Notes: generated by a model from the sequence alone, not told the origin. Counted from the stretch's first letter, positions 25,096 through 34,048 are shown. The stretch: 64,000 nucleotides of DNA from Oscillospiraceae bacterium (GCA_015066595.1 SVNZ01000005.1:29468-93467); one strand, 5' to 3'. Numbers and translations: made by a program.

Positions 25096-25929
25096 ATGAG
25101 CACTAAAAAATACGCTGTTGTGGGTCATCCGATATCCCACAGCCTATCACCTTTCATACATCAAAAGCTGTTTGAGCTTGATAATATTGATGCACAATAC
25201 GTAGCACTTGACATAGCTGACCTTGAGCGTGAATACGACAGTGCGCTCAAAAGCTTAGATGGCTACAATGTAACTATCCCCTACAAACTCGATATTATTA
25301 AAAAACTTTCAAAAATTTCTCAAAAAGCTCTGCTTTCAGGTAGCGTAAACACTGTCAAAAACGGTGAAATTCCAGAGGGCTTTACTACAGACGGATACGG
25401 TTTTTTGTCTGCAATAAAAGCTAAGTGTGGTGGTACAGTACCGAAAGACGTTCTTATCTTCGGCTATGGCGGAGCGGCACGAGCTATCGCTTTTGAATGT
25501 ATAGAAAACGGATGCAATATCAGCTTTGCGGTGCGTAAAAAAAGCATTGAAAAAGCTCAGACGTTATCAAAAGAAATTAAAGATAAGCTAGGCGCAGATG
25601 TGTACGTTTTCTCTACTGATGACATACCGCAAAACAAGAGCTTTTCTCTTATCGTCAACGCTACTCCTGTGGGTATGTTCCCAAATGTTGACTCGTGTAT
25701 AGCAAGTGATGACATTATCAAAAACGCTGATGCTGTGTTTGATGCTGTGTACAACCCGCTTGAAACCGTACTGCTAAAAAAAGCAAAAGAATATAACAAG
25801 AACGCAATCGGCTCTATTGAGATGCTTGTATATCAAGCAGCTAAAGCTCACGAAATCTGGGTCGGTGCAACATACAAAGACGAAGATCTGCAAAAAATCT
25901 GCAGACTGACAGAAGAAAAGCTAAGGTGA
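25096..25929 (+). CDS. aroE: shikimate dehydrogenase
   Basis: Reduces 3-dehydroshikimate to shikimate with NADPH. The 277-aa protein has the substrate site GHPISHSLSPFIHQ (shikimate-binding serines), YNVTIPYK with catalytic Lys, the Rossmann motif FGYGGAARAIAFE and NATPVGMFPN. It is first gene of a six-gene aromatic operon. Confidence 0.96.
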   Translation: MSTKKYAVVGHPISHSLSPFIHQKLFELDNIDAQYVALDIADLEREYDSALKSLDGYNVTIPYKLDIIKKLSKISQKALLSGSVNTVKNGEIPEGFTTDGYGFLSAIKAKCGGTVPKDVLIFGYGGAARAIAFECIENGCNISFAVRKKSIEKAQTLSKEIKDKLGADVYVFSTDDIPQNKSFSLIVNATPVGMFPNVDSCIASDDIIKNADAVFDAVYNPLETVLLKKAKEYNKNAIGSIEMLVYQAAKAHEIWVGATYKDEDLQKICRLTEEKLR

Positions 25930-25933
25930 TTAT

Positions 25934-26437
25934 ATGAAAAAGCTTGCACTGTGTGGATTTATGGGCTGTGGCAAAACCACTGTAGCTTCTGCCCTTTCAA
26001 AAAACCACGGGCTTTCACACATCGACACCGACAAGTTCATAGAAGAAAAAGAGAACATTACCATAACAGAAATGTTCAAAAATCACAGCGAAGCGTACTT
26101 TCGTGAAAAAGAAAGTGAAGTTATAAAAACACTGTCTCAAAAAGATTCATATGTACTTTCTTTGGGAGGTGGAGCAGTTATGTTTGATAAGAACGTGAAA
26201 GCTCTCAAAGAAAACGGATATACCATCGTCTTTATCGACACCGATTTAAGCATCTTAAAAGAAAGACTCTTAAATGATACTCAAAGACCGCTTCTTAACA
26301 CAAACGACATCGACGACTTGTACAACAAGCGTCTTAGCACATACCAAAGCATCTGCGATATAAAAGTCACCGTAAAAAATGAAAGCGGTGAGCAAATCGC
26401 CGATATGATAATGCAAGAACTCAAAAAGAAGGCATAA
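25934..26437 (+). CDS. aroK: shikimate kinase
   Basis: Phosphorylates shikimate at the 3-hydroxyl. The 167-aa protein has P-loop GFMGCGKTT, DTDKFIEEKENITITEMF and FREKESEV with the shikimate-binding arginine, LSLGGGAVM, and a lid RLLNDTQRPLL. It lies four bases after aroE and two before aroB. Confidence 0.95.
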   Translation: MKKLALCGFMGCGKTTVASALSKNHGLSHIDTDKFIEEKENITITEMFKNHSEAYFREKESEVIKTLSQKDSYVLSLGGGAVMFDKNVKALKENGYTIVFIDTDLSILKERLLNDTQRPLLNTNDIDDLYNKRLSTYQSICDIKVTVKNESGEQIADMIMQELKKKA

Positions 26438-26439
26438 AA

Positions 26440-27486
26440 ATGAAACAACTCATTGTCAACACAAAAAGCTCCTCATATGATATCCTGATTGAAAAAGGGA
26501 TACTCTCAAGATGTGCAGAATATATTGCTCAGGTTATAAGAGGCAAAAAAGCGATGATAATAACCGACTCAAACGTCGCACCGCTGTACCTCGACACTGT
26601 CAGCAAATCACTCACTGAATACGGTTTTGATGTGTACAGCCACATCTTTACTGCAGGTGAAAAATCAAAGCACTTGGGTACAATATCAGATATCTATGAT
26701 TCTCTCTCTGAACACGACTTCACCAGAAAAGACTTCATCGTTGCACTCGGTGGTGGTGTGGTCGGAGACATTGCAGGCTTTGCGGCGGCTACATATATGC
26801 GTTCTATCGACTTTGTACAGATACCGACCACCTTGCTGTCACAAGTGGACTCATCTGTCGGCGGAAAAACAGGCGTTGATACAAAATACGGCAAAAACTT
26901 AGTCGGCGCTTTTTATCAACCGAAGCTTGTTGTGATTGACCCATTGACCCTTGATACTCTATCCGACCACTTTTTTGCCGATGGTATGGGCGAAGTGATA
27001 AAATACGGATGCATCAAAAACTCAGAGCTTTTCTCTATACTCGAAAAAGTTGATGTGAAAGAAAACATCGAAGACATTATACTCGAATGTCTTAAAATCA
27101 AGCGTGATGTAGTAAACGAAGATGAGCGTGAAAGCGGTATTCGAATGATACTCAACTTCGGCCATACTCTGGGACATTCGATAGAAAAGATGAGTGAGTT
27201 TTCGCTTTCTCACGGTGAGTGCGTTGCAAAAGGTATGGTGCTCATTACAAAAGCATCTGAAAACGCAGGTATCACAAAAAAGGGCACTGCAGAAAAAATA
27301 GAAAAGCTGTGCAAAAAGCATCACCTTGATACAAGCATCACAAAAAGTACAAAAGATATAGCTCAAAACGCAAAAAATGATAAAAAAGGCAGTGGCGACA
27401 AGCTCAACATTGTTTTGTTAAGCGATATCGGTCACTACCTCATACACACTATAGAAAAGGACGAATTTGCTCAGTTTCTGAGCTGA
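26440..27486 (+). CDS. aroB: 3-dehydroquinate synthase
   Basis: Converts DAHP to 3-dehydroquinate using NAD+ and zinc. The 348-aa protein has ALGGGVVGDIAGFAAATYMRS, PTTLLSQVDSSVGGKTGVD and the zinc site GEVIKYG...NFGHTLGHSIE. DAHP synthase and 3-dehydroquinate dehydratase genes are not in this operon and must lie elsewhere. Confidence 0.97.
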   Translation: MKQLIVNTKSSSYDILIEKGILSRCAEYIAQVIRGKKAMIITDSNVAPLYLDTVSKSLTEYGFDVYSHIFTAGEKSKHLGTISDIYDSLSEHDFTRKDFIVALGGGVVGDIAGFAAATYMRSIDFVQIPTTLLSQVDSSVGGKTGVDTKYGKNLVGAFYQPKLVVIDPLTLDTLSDHFFADGMGEVIKYGCIKNSELFSILEKVDVKENIEDIILECLKIKRDVVNEDERESGIRMILNFGHTLGHSIEKMSEFSLSHGECVAKGMVLITKASENAGITKKGTAEKIEKLCKKHHLDTSITKSTKDIAQNAKNDKKGSGDKLNIVLLSDIGHYLIHTIEKDEFAQFLS

Positions 27487-27496
27487 TACTAAAATT

Positions 27497-28801
27497 ATGT
27501 CAACAGCAATTATCAAAAATTCTGCACTGTGCGGCAGAGTGCAAGCACCATCATCAAAAAGCGTTGCCCACAGAATGCTCATTTGTGCTGCATTATCCCG
27601 CAGCAAATGCTATATAAAAAACATAACTGATAGCGACGATATGAAAGCTACCATCGGATGTTTAGAAACTTTGGGGGCAAAAATCACACGTACGGGCTCT
27701 AGCGTGTGCGTTGATGCACGTGATTTTGTAGAAAAAGAAAGTACTGAGCATTTTACATTAAACTGCAAAGAAAGCGGTACAACCCTTCGAGTGATGATAC
27801 CTATCTGTGCAGCGTTAGGACTCAATGTAACCTTCACCGGTGAAGGCAGACTGCCGAAAAGACCGCTCGATGAGTATCTCTCCCTTTTTCCACAACACTC
27901 AGTCAAATGTACATATAACGGTGATTATCTACCACTTACTATCAAAGGAAAGCTCAGCGGTAATACTTTCAAAATCTCGCCAAAAGTGAGTTCGCAATAC
28001 GTCACAGGACTGCTTTTTGCGCTGTCGCTACTAAGTAGTGACAGTACACTTGAGCTTTCTTCAGCTTTAGTCGGCAGTCAGTATGTTGACATCACAACCG
28101 ATGTGATGAGCAAATTCGGTATCAACATAAAAAAGAGTGACAACTCATACTTCATAAAAGGCTCACAAGAGTATATTTCAAAGCCTGAATACTGTGATGA
28201 AAACGCAGGCTTAAACGTTGAGGGCGACTGGTCACAGGCAGCATTTTTCCTGTGTGGCGGTGCAATAAACGGAAACCTTTCTGTCACAAATCTTGATTTG
28301 GATTCTTATCAGGGCGACAAGAAAATCGTCGATATCCTAAAAGCCTTTGGTGCTGATATAGTGCTCAAAGACAACAGCGTTTTTGTATCAAAAAGCGAAC
28401 TCAAGGGCACAGATATCAACGCTCTCGACACACCTGATCTGGTTCCTGTTGTGGCGGTTGTAGCAGCATGCTCTTCAGGAGTCACTAACATCTACGGTGT
28501 AAACAGGCTCAAGTTCAAAGAAAGCGACCGACTCGAGTCCACTACAAAAATGATAAAGTCACTCGGCGGTAGTGCAAGTTATACAGACGACTGTATGACT
28601 ATCATCGGACAAGACTCACTTTCTGGTGGCAATGTAGACTCTTTTAATGACCATCGTATCGTTATGGCATCGAGTGTCGCTGCTCTAATAAGCGAAAACG
28701 ATGTCGTGATAGAAAACGCAAACGCTGTCAAAAAGTCATATTCTGACTTTTTTGATGATTACAACAGTTTGGGAGGAAAAGCAAATGTCATCCTTCGGTG
28801 A
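27497..28801 (+). CDS. aroA: 3-phosphoshikimate 1-carboxyvinyltransferase (EPSP synthase)
   Basis: Condenses shikimate-3-phosphate with phosphoenolpyruvate. The 434-aa protein has SSKSVAHRMLICAAL, the PEP/glyphosate loop LNCKESGTTLRVMIPICAAL, GEGRLPKRPLDEY, KVSSQYVTGLLFAL and the C-terminal NDHRIVMA. The active-site loop shows Gly followed by Thr in ESGTTLR rather than the G-N-A-x-T of class I plant-type enzymes, so this looks like a class II-like sequence. It overlaps aroC by 17 bp. Confidence 0.95.
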   Translation: MSTAIIKNSALCGRVQAPSSKSVAHRMLICAALSRSKCYIKNITDSDDMKATIGCLETLGAKITRTGSSVCVDARDFVEKESTEHFTLNCKESGTTLRVMIPICAALGLNVTFTGEGRLPKRPLDEYLSLFPQHSVKCTYNGDYLPLTIKGKLSGNTFKISPKVSSQYVTGLLFALSLLSSDSTLELSSALVGSQYVDITTDVMSKFGINIKKSDNSYFIKGSQEYISKPEYCDENAGLNVEGDWSQAAFFLCGGAINGNLSVTNLDLDSYQGDKKIVDILKAFGADIVLKDNSVFVSKSELKGTDINALDTPDLVPVVAVVAACSSGVTNIYGVNRLKFKESDRLESTTKMIKSLGGSASYTDDCMTIIGQDSLSGGNVDSFNDHRIVMASSVAALISENDVVIENANAVKKSYSDFFDDYNSLGGKANVILR

Positions 28802-29855
28802 TAAAATAAAACTCAATGTTTTTGGTGCAAGCCACGCAAAAGAAATCGGCGTTGAAATAAACGGTTTGCCAAAAGGTTTCAATCTTGATTTTGATAAAAT
28901 TCTCAAACAGCTTGAGCGTCGTGCTCCGGGCAGATCGCACGTTGCAACTCCTCGCAAAGAGTCTGATTTTCCTGTTATTTTAAGCGGTGTGAAAGATATG
29001 GTCACCACCGGCGAAACTCTGAAAATGGTGATAAAAAACACTAATCAGCATAGCAAAGACTACAGATCTTTGAAGATATGTCCTCGTCCGGGTCACGCTG
29101 ACTACACAGCGCACATCAAATATAACGGTCAGCTTGATATGAGCGGTGGCGGTCCTTTTTCAGGCAGAATGATGGCTCCTGTCGTTTTTGCTGGTGAAAT
29201 ATGTCGCCAGATACTGTTTGAAGAGTACGGTATTGATATCGTGTCACATATCAAAGAAATCGCCGGTATTAAAGACAAAAGCTTTCTTGATACAAATATC
29301 ACGCACGAGCTTTATGATAGACTGAAAGCTGACTCCTTCCCTACTATTGACAGCTGTGCCCACGGTAATATGATAGGCGCAATCGAAGATGCTATGGCGG
29401 ACCAAGACTCTGTCGGCGGCATTGTCGAATGTGCTGTGCTCAATATGAAAGAAGGTATCGGCGGTCCGATTTTTGACGGCGTTGAAAGCGTTATATCATC
29501 TGCTATGTTTTCTATCCCTGCGTGCAAGGGTGTAGAGTTCGGACTGGGCTTTGAAAGTGCAAGAATAAGAGGCTCACAAAATAACGATGAATTCACTTTT
29601 GAAAACGGAAAAGTCGTCACAAAAACCAACAACTGTGGTGGAATCTTGGGTGGTATCACAAACGGTATGCCTCTTTTATTTTCTGTTGCGTTCAAGCCGA
29701 CTCCGTCTATTGCAAAAGCGCAAAATACCGTAAATCTAGATACTAAAGAAAACACTACTATTGAGATAGTCGGCAGACACGATCCGTGTATCGTCACACG
29801 AGTTGCTCCTATCGTTGAAGCTATGGCGGCTATCGCTATAATAAATCTTCTCTAA
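28785..29855 (+). CDS. aroC: chorismate synthase
   Basis: Converts EPSP to chorismate; needs reduced FMN. The 356-aa protein starts at the ATG at 28785 (GGGAGG 9 nt upstream, inside aroA) with GDKIKLNVFGASH. Other motifs are RRAPGRSHVATPRKE, RPGHADYTAHIKY, SGGGPFSGR, QDSVGGIVEC and GRHDPCIVTRVAPIVEAMA. An upstream in-frame ATG at 28752 has no ribosome site. Confidence 0.96.
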   Translation: MSSFGDKIKLNVFGASHAKEIGVEINGLPKGFNLDFDKILKQLERRAPGRSHVATPRKESDFPVILSGVKDMVTTGETLKMVIKNTNQHSKDYRSLKICPRPGHADYTAHIKYNGQLDMSGGGPFSGRMMAPVVFAGEICRQILFEEYGIDIVSHIKEIAGIKDKSFLDTNITHELYDRLKADSFPTIDSCAHGNMIGAIEDAMADQDSVGGIVECAVLNMKEGIGGPIFDGVESVISSAMFSIPACKGVEFGLGFESARIRGSQNNDEFTFENGKVVTKTNNCGGILGGITNGMPLLFSVAFKPTPSIAKAQNTVNLDTKENTTIEIVGRHDPCIVTRVAPIVEAMAAIAIINLL

Positions 29856-29867
29856 GGGATGAGTAAA

Positions 29868-30989
29868 ATGGACTTAAATGAAATCAGAAAAGAAATAGAC
29901 ACTATAGACAGTGAGCTCATAAAGTTGCTTGAAAAGCGTATGGACTGTGCAAAAGCTGTCGGTGAGTATAAGCAAGCACACGGTATTCCTATACTCGACA
30001 AAGAAAGACAACAGCTCATACTCGACAAAGTTTCCAAAAAGGCTGAAAAATACAGCAGTCAGCTGAGGTTTTTGTTCGAAGATATTATGCACGTGTCACG
30101 TATGTCTCAAAACCGCATCATCGGCGATTCTAAATTTCAAGACACTATCGAGCAAAATATAGCACAGATGCCTAAAGGCAACGTAAAAGTTGCGTGTCAG
30201 GGTATCGCAGGTGCTAACTCTCACATCGCATGCAATGAGTTCTTTGACAACTGTGAACCTTCTTTTTACAAGACGTTTGCTGATGTTTTTGACGCAGTAG
30301 AAAGAGGCGAAGCCGAGTTTGGCGTATTGCCTGTTGAAAACACAAGCGGTGGCTCAGTGTCGGCTGTATATGACCTGCTTATGTCACATAATTTCTATAT
30401 CGTCAGCGCAAAAGCACTCGACATCAGCCACAACCTGTGTGCACTCAGACAAAGTACGATAAATGATATAGAACAGGTGTGGTCACATCCACAAGCACTC
30501 ACTCAGTGCGCTACATACATCGCAAAACACGATTTCACCCCTATCGCCCATTCTAACACCGCAGTAGCTGCAAAAAAGGTGATGGAAGAAAAGCGTCTTA
30601 ACTGTGCGGCTATTTGCTCAAGCGTTGCTGCAAAAGAATATGGGCTGCAGATTTTAGAAAGCGATATTCAGGACTTTAACCGTAGCACAACACGCTTTAT
30701 TGTTATATCAAAGAAACCATACATCAGCGAAAATGCGAACAAAATCAGCCTGTGCTTCAATGTTCCTCACGAAGAAGGTGCGCTGTCACGAGTGCTCAAT
30801 ATGTTCTCGCTTTTAGGACTTAACTTGACAAAAATCGAGTCACGTCCAATGAAAAACGCTGAGTTTGACTATCTTTTCTATCTCGATTTCACAGGAAACC
30901 TGCGTGACAAGAGCGTTATGGACTTTTTGTGCACGCTATCTGAAGAAGTCGAAGTTTTCTCTTTTATGGGCAACTACTACGAAGACTAA
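29868..30989 (+). CDS. pheA: bifunctional chorismate mutase / prephenate dehydratase
   Basis: Makes phenylpyruvate from chorismate via prephenate. The 373-aa protein has an AroQ-type mutase (about 1-85: IDTIDSELIKLLEKRMDCAKAVGEYK), a dehydratase (about 108-285: CQGIAGANSHIAC, NTSGGSVSAVYDLL, the TRF motif NRSTTRFIVIS) and a C-terminal ACT domain (about 295-370, with ESRP) for phenylalanine feedback. The ATG at 29868 is preferred to 29859 for spacing from AAGGGA. It is last gene of the operon; no tyrA follows. Confidence 0.96.
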   Translation: MDLNEIRKEIDTIDSELIKLLEKRMDCAKAVGEYKQAHGIPILDKERQQLILDKVSKKAEKYSSQLRFLFEDIMHVSRMSQNRIIGDSKFQDTIEQNIAQMPKGNVKVACQGIAGANSHIACNEFFDNCEPSFYKTFADVFDAVERGEAEFGVLPVENTSGGSVSAVYDLLMSHNFYIVSAKALDISHNLCALRQSTINDIEQVWSHPQALTQCATYIAKHDFTPIAHSNTAVAAKKVMEEKRLNCAAICSSVAAKEYGLQILESDIQDFNRSTTRFIVISKKPYISENANKISLCFNVPHEEGALSRVLNMFSLLGLNLTKIESRPMKNAEFDYLFYLDFTGNLRDKSVMDFLCTLSEEVEVFSFMGNYYED

Positions 30990-31060
30990 GCACCGAGGTG
31001 CACAGCCCTCGAGTTTTCAATGCGTCCGAGGTCCGCAGAGCTTGCAAAATTGCATATCTA
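30990..31060. other. spacer sharing a motif with 17483-17640
   Basis: Starts gcaccgaggtgcacagccct, continues cgagtt, then repeats cgtccgaggtccgc. A similar gcaccga...agccctcgagtt occurs at 17490-17509. It has no reading frame of interest. Confidence 0.35.
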
Positions 31061-31063
31061 AAC

Positions 31064-31100
31064 AAAAAAGCCGACGGTTTATCCCGTCGGCTTTGCTTTT
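31064..31100. terminator. bidirectional terminator between pheA and the phosphohexomutase gene
   Basis: An 11-bp stem (aaagccgacgg/ccgtcggcttt, 6-nt loop) with flanking A- and T-runs. Confidence 0.88.
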
Positions 31101-31105
31101 ATCAT

Positions 31106-32608
31106 TTAAATTTTAAGTCCTGTAGTAGTCTTGAGGAAAGATTCTACTTTTTCTCGAATGATCGCTACGCCACCCTCACTATCACTCTCAATATTGAGTG
31201 GCATAATAGGGTCGTGAACAGAAAGACGTAGCAAGAACCAGCCGTCGCCGTCTTCCTTACCAAAAGAAACTCTGATGCCCTCACGGTTGTCATCAGCAAC
31301 GTCCCAGCCCTCTGTCTTTTCTGCGTAAGTTGTGAGCTCGTCAATGATACGAAGTCCGCAAGCTTTGAAGTCAGGCTCTAAGATTTCGTAACGGATCTCT
31401 ATAGTTTCAACAGGCTCAGAAAGCTGTGCAACCAAATCGTCGATTTCTTTGCCTTCTTTTCTAAGCTGTGCAGCTTTGATGATAAAACGTGTACAAAGGT
31501 ACGCACCGTCGTCTAAGAAGTAGTTATCTCTCATCGCACAGTGACCTGATGTTTCAGCAGCTATCGGACAGTTGATGCCCTGTTCATTTAATTCGATAGC
31601 TTTGTTGATGATGTTTTTGTATCCTCTGCGATAGCGGTAGTGCTTACCGCCCAAAGTGTTTTCGATAAAATCTTTTACGCCAGGTGATGTGATAGAATCA
31701 GTAACAATAGTACCACCGTCGTTACCTTCGAGTGCGATAACTGATGCGAGTGCGACAAGTCGATTGCGGTTGATTTCCTTACCGTGTCTGTCTACTGCAC
31801 CGCCTCTGTCAACGTCAGTATCAAAGATAACACCTAAATCAGCGTTATTCTCAATAACTGCATCACAGATGCTCTTCATAGCAACAGGGTCTTCAGGGTT
31901 TGGAACATGGTTTGGGAACATTCCGTCAGGGTCAAGGAATTTTGAACCTGTTGTATCAGCACCAAGCTTCTCAAGAACATCTCCTGCATAAAAACCACCA
32001 ACACCGTTACCAGCATCTACTACAATGTGGAAGCCCTTGAGTGGGTGCATATAGTCATCGGCATTGACCTCTTTGCGGATAAACTCGCACAGGTTTTCTG
32101 CGTACTGCTTCATATATGGAACTTCGGTGACACTTCCGCCCTCTACAGCATCAGGTTTGATGTCGTCCTGTGCATACTCTAAAATCGCTTCGATATCACA
32201 ACCGTCTAAACCACCACCTCGAGTAAAGAACTTCAAACCGTTGCGGTTAAACGGATGGTGAGATGCAGTAATCTGCACAGCACCGTCACAGCCTAGATCT
32301 ACCGTTGTCATAAACATAGACGGAGTTGAAGAAAGATTGCAGTAAAGCACCTTTACGCCTGCGCGTTCAAACTGCGCTAAAACGCATTTTGCTATACGCT
32401 CGCCTGAGATTCTACTATCTCTGCCGACAGATACTTTGAGAGTATTCACCGGTTTATCAACCTTTTTAGAAAGCCACAGCAAAAAGCCGTTTGCCATACG
32501 AGCAACTCTCTCGTCAGTCATATTGACTTCATATCCTTTAACACCCTCGCTTGCTACGCCTCTTATGTCAGTACCGCTTTTAAAAACACCATATTCTTTG
32601 TTAAGCAT
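31106..32608 (-). CDS. phosphomannomutase/phosphoglucomutase family enzyme
   Basis: Interconverts hexose 1- and 6-phosphates through a phosphoserine enzyme. The 500-aa protein has the four alpha-D-phosphohexomutase domains: VSVGRDSRISGER, the phosphoserine loop ITASHHPFNRNGLKFF (serine of ASHH), metal loop DTDVDRGGAVD, sugar loop AETSGHCAMRDN and a phosphate-binding C-terminal region (about 430-480). Substrate preference (mannose, glucose or glucosamine) cannot be read from the sequence. It is monocistronic. Confidence 0.92.
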   Translation of the reverse strand: MLNKEYGVFKSGTDIRGVASEGVKGYEVNMTDERVARMANGFLLWLSKKVDKPVNTLKVSVGRDSRISGERIAKCVLAQFERAGVKVLYCNLSSTPSMFMTTVDLGCDGAVQITASHHPFNRNGLKFFTRGGGLDGCDIEAILEYAQDDIKPDAVEGGSVTEVPYMKQYAENLCEFIRKEVNADDYMHPLKGFHIVVDAGNGVGGFYAGDVLEKLGADTTGSKFLDPDGMFPNHVPNPEDPVAMKSICDAVIENNADLGVIFDTDVDRGGAVDRHGKEINRNRLVALASVIALEGNDGGTIVTDSITSPGVKDFIENTLGGKHYRYRRGYKNIINKAIELNEQGINCPIAAETSGHCAMRDNYFLDDGAYLCTRFIIKAAQLRKEGKEIDDLVAQLSEPVETIEIRYEILEPDFKACGLRIIDELTTYAEKTEGWDVADDNREGIRVSFGKEDGDGWFLLRLSVHDPIMPLNIESDSEGGVAIIREKVESFLKTTTGLKI

Positions 32609-32885
32609 AAGTTTTCTCCTTTGTTTTATACTCTATGACTGATTATATCACAAAAAACACAGTAAATACAACACATATAGCAAAACTAATTTCGGCGGTA
32701 TGTATATATTGTACAAATAAGATATATCTAATTAGTTGATAATAACGAAACATATTACACGCATATTTCAAATTTTAACTCTTTTGTCGAATTTATTATA
32801 CACTATTCACAAACACATCATCATTTCTATTGTTTTGCTTAGTAATATCGTCAGCACTATGCACAAGCAAAAGCCCTATGTTTTG
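32609..32885. other. AT-rich intergenic region without gene
   Basis: This holds the minus-strand promoter of the phosphohexomutase gene at its left end. The rest (about 32690-32880) is AT-rich with no frame, repeat or structure that I can support. Confidence 0.6.
32642..32671 (-). promoter_or_regulatory. promoter of the phosphohexomutase gene
   Basis: Minus strand TTGTAT (32671-32666), 18-bp spacer, TATAAT (32647-32642). Confidence 0.6.
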
Positions 32886-32913
32886 TTGACAATTACGAAA
32901 ATGTAGCTATAAT
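32886..32913 (+). promoter_or_regulatory. strong promoter of the 87-aa gene
   Basis: Consensus TTGACA (32886-32891), 16-bp spacer, consensus TATAAT (32908-32913). Predicted start near 32920. Confidence 0.85.
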
Positions 32914-32919
32914 AATAAT

Positions 32920-33035
32920 TGTCAAGACAACGTCCGCTTGACTGCTGACGGGTTCACACACACCCGACAGTACTTTTAGGAATATAGCCAAATGGTAAAT
33001 GGCAGCACGAAAACATAATAAAGGAGGAGACATTT
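32920..33035 (+). promoter_or_regulatory. structured 5' leader of the 87-aa gene
   Basis: Three consecutive hairpins begin at the predicted transcription start: GTCAAG/CTTGAC (32921-32942), CTGACGGGT/ACCCGACAG (32945-32970, one internal mismatch) and GCCA/TGGC (32987-33003). The last one lies in a stretch (32977-33008) that reads like the 5' half of a tRNA: taggaatatagcc, aaatggtaaat, ggca. AAAGGAGGAG then precedes the ATG. It is a candidate cis-regulatory RNA of unknown type. Confidence 0.5.
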
Positions 33036-33299
33036 ATGATGACACCTATCATGAGTTTACACAACATTGATGTTTCTGAGTTTCTAGCCGTGCTTGACAC
33101 TTGCAAAGGCAACGTATTTCTCGTTACCCATGAGGGAGATAAACTGAATCTTAAAAGCAAGCTTTGTCAGCTCGTAGGCCTCACAAGACTCATTGAGGGC
33201 GGCAAAATCTCAGAAGCTTTCATCGTTTGTGAAAACAAAGAAGACGAGAGCAAGTTGTTCAGATTCAACCTGCTCGGCGAATCTACAAAGATTGCTTAA
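33036..33299 (+). CDS. 87-aa protein of unknown function
   Basis: A small soluble protein without signal peptide or membrane segment. It starts MMTPIMSLHNIDVSEFLAVL and contains CKGNVFLVTHEGDKLNLKSKL. Its hydrophobic pattern suggests a mixed alpha/beta fold. A consensus promoter, a near-ideal ribosome site 7 nt upstream and its own terminator imply high expression as a single gene. I do not recognise the family. The 115-nt structured leader is long for so small a gene. Confidence 0.75.
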   Translation: MMTPIMSLHNIDVSEFLAVLDTCKGNVFLVTHEGDKLNLKSKLCQLVGLTRLIEGGKISEAFIVCENKEDESKLFRFNLLGESTKIA

Positions 33300-33354
33300 T
33301 TTTATATTTTTAGCTAATTACTTTTTTCACGTTAATTTCAAAAAATCCTAAAGC

Positions 33355-33390
33355 GGAAAAACCACTCGAGAAATCGGGTGGTTTTTTCGT
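33355..33390 (+). terminator. intrinsic terminator of the 87-aa gene
   Basis: Stem aaaaaccactcg/cgggtggttttt with a 6-nt loop and TTTTTT. Confidence 0.85.
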
Positions 33391-33419
33391 TATATAAAGC
33401 GTCTGAGCCTCTCAGCATC

Positions 33420-33448
33420 TTGCACAAACCGCTGTGTTGTGATATAAT
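33420..33448 (+). promoter_or_regulatory. promoter of queT
   Basis: TTGCAC (33420-33425), 17-bp spacer, TATAAT (33443-33448), just upstream of the preQ1 aptamer. Confidence 0.8.
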
Positions 33449-33456
33449 TCCACTTA

Positions 33457-33494
33457 GTCAGTTCGAAAACTTCCTGACTATAAACAAAACTAAG
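33457..33494 (+). promoter_or_regulatory. preQ1-I riboswitch
   Basis: A compact H-type pseudoknot signature: stem GTCAG/CTGAC with internal TTC...TTC, then an A-rich tail TATAAACAAAACTAAG that pairs back into the loop. The ribosome site AAAGAAGG follows within 2-9 nt, so ligand binding should block translation of queT. Confidence 0.88.
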
Positions 33495-33512
33495 TAAAGA
33501 AGGCAAATGAAT

Positions 33513-34046
33513 ATGAAAAAAAACAACGTCTACTACCTTGTAGAAGGTGCAATGATAGCAGCGCTGTATATTGCACTCACCTATGCTCAGGAGCTGTTAC
33601 TCCCGGGAACAACCTCGATGGCGATACAGTTTCGACTTTCAGAAATACTATGTCTGCTTGCACTTTTCACACCGTCAGCTATCTGGGGACTCACTGTAGG
33701 CACGTTGGTTTCTAACCTTATCAGCGTCGGCGTAATGCCGATGGATTTGCTTTTTGGAACGCTTGCTACTTTTGTGGCTGTTACACTTGTGCGTAAGCTA
33801 AAAGACATCAGATGGTTCTCACTGCCGATTCTATCCAGCTTAATGCCGGCTGTGATAAACGGTATCATCATCGGCTTGGAGCTCGAAATCTTTCTTATTG
33901 AAGGACCGTTTCACATATCGAGCTTCCTATTACAAGGCGGTATGGTAGCACTCGGCGAGTTCGTCGTATGCGTGGTTTTCGGTCTACCTTTTTACAAGCT
34001 TTTAGATCACTTAAATCTATTTAATAAACTTCATGAAAGCATATAA
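33513..34046 (+). CDS. queT: queuosine precursor ECF transporter S component (QueT)
   Basis: The substrate-binding membrane subunit of an ECF importer for a queuosine precursor. The 177-aa protein has about five to six membrane helices and the QueT motifs EGAMIAALYIALTY, IQFRLSEILCLLALF and GVMPMDLLFGT. The ATG at 33513 is 9 nt from AGAAGG and is preferred to the ATG at 33507, which is only 3 nt away. The preQ1-I riboswitch upstream agrees with the assignment. Confidence 0.95.
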   Translation: MKKNNVYYLVEGAMIAALYIALTYAQELLLPGTTSMAIQFRLSEILCLLALFTPSAIWGLTVGTLVSNLISVGVMPMDLLFGTLATFVAVTLVRKLKDIRWFSLPILSSLMPAVINGIIIGLELEIFLIEGPFHISSFLLQGGMVALGEFVVCVVFGLPFYKLLDHLNLFNKLHESI

Positions 34047-34048
34047 AG

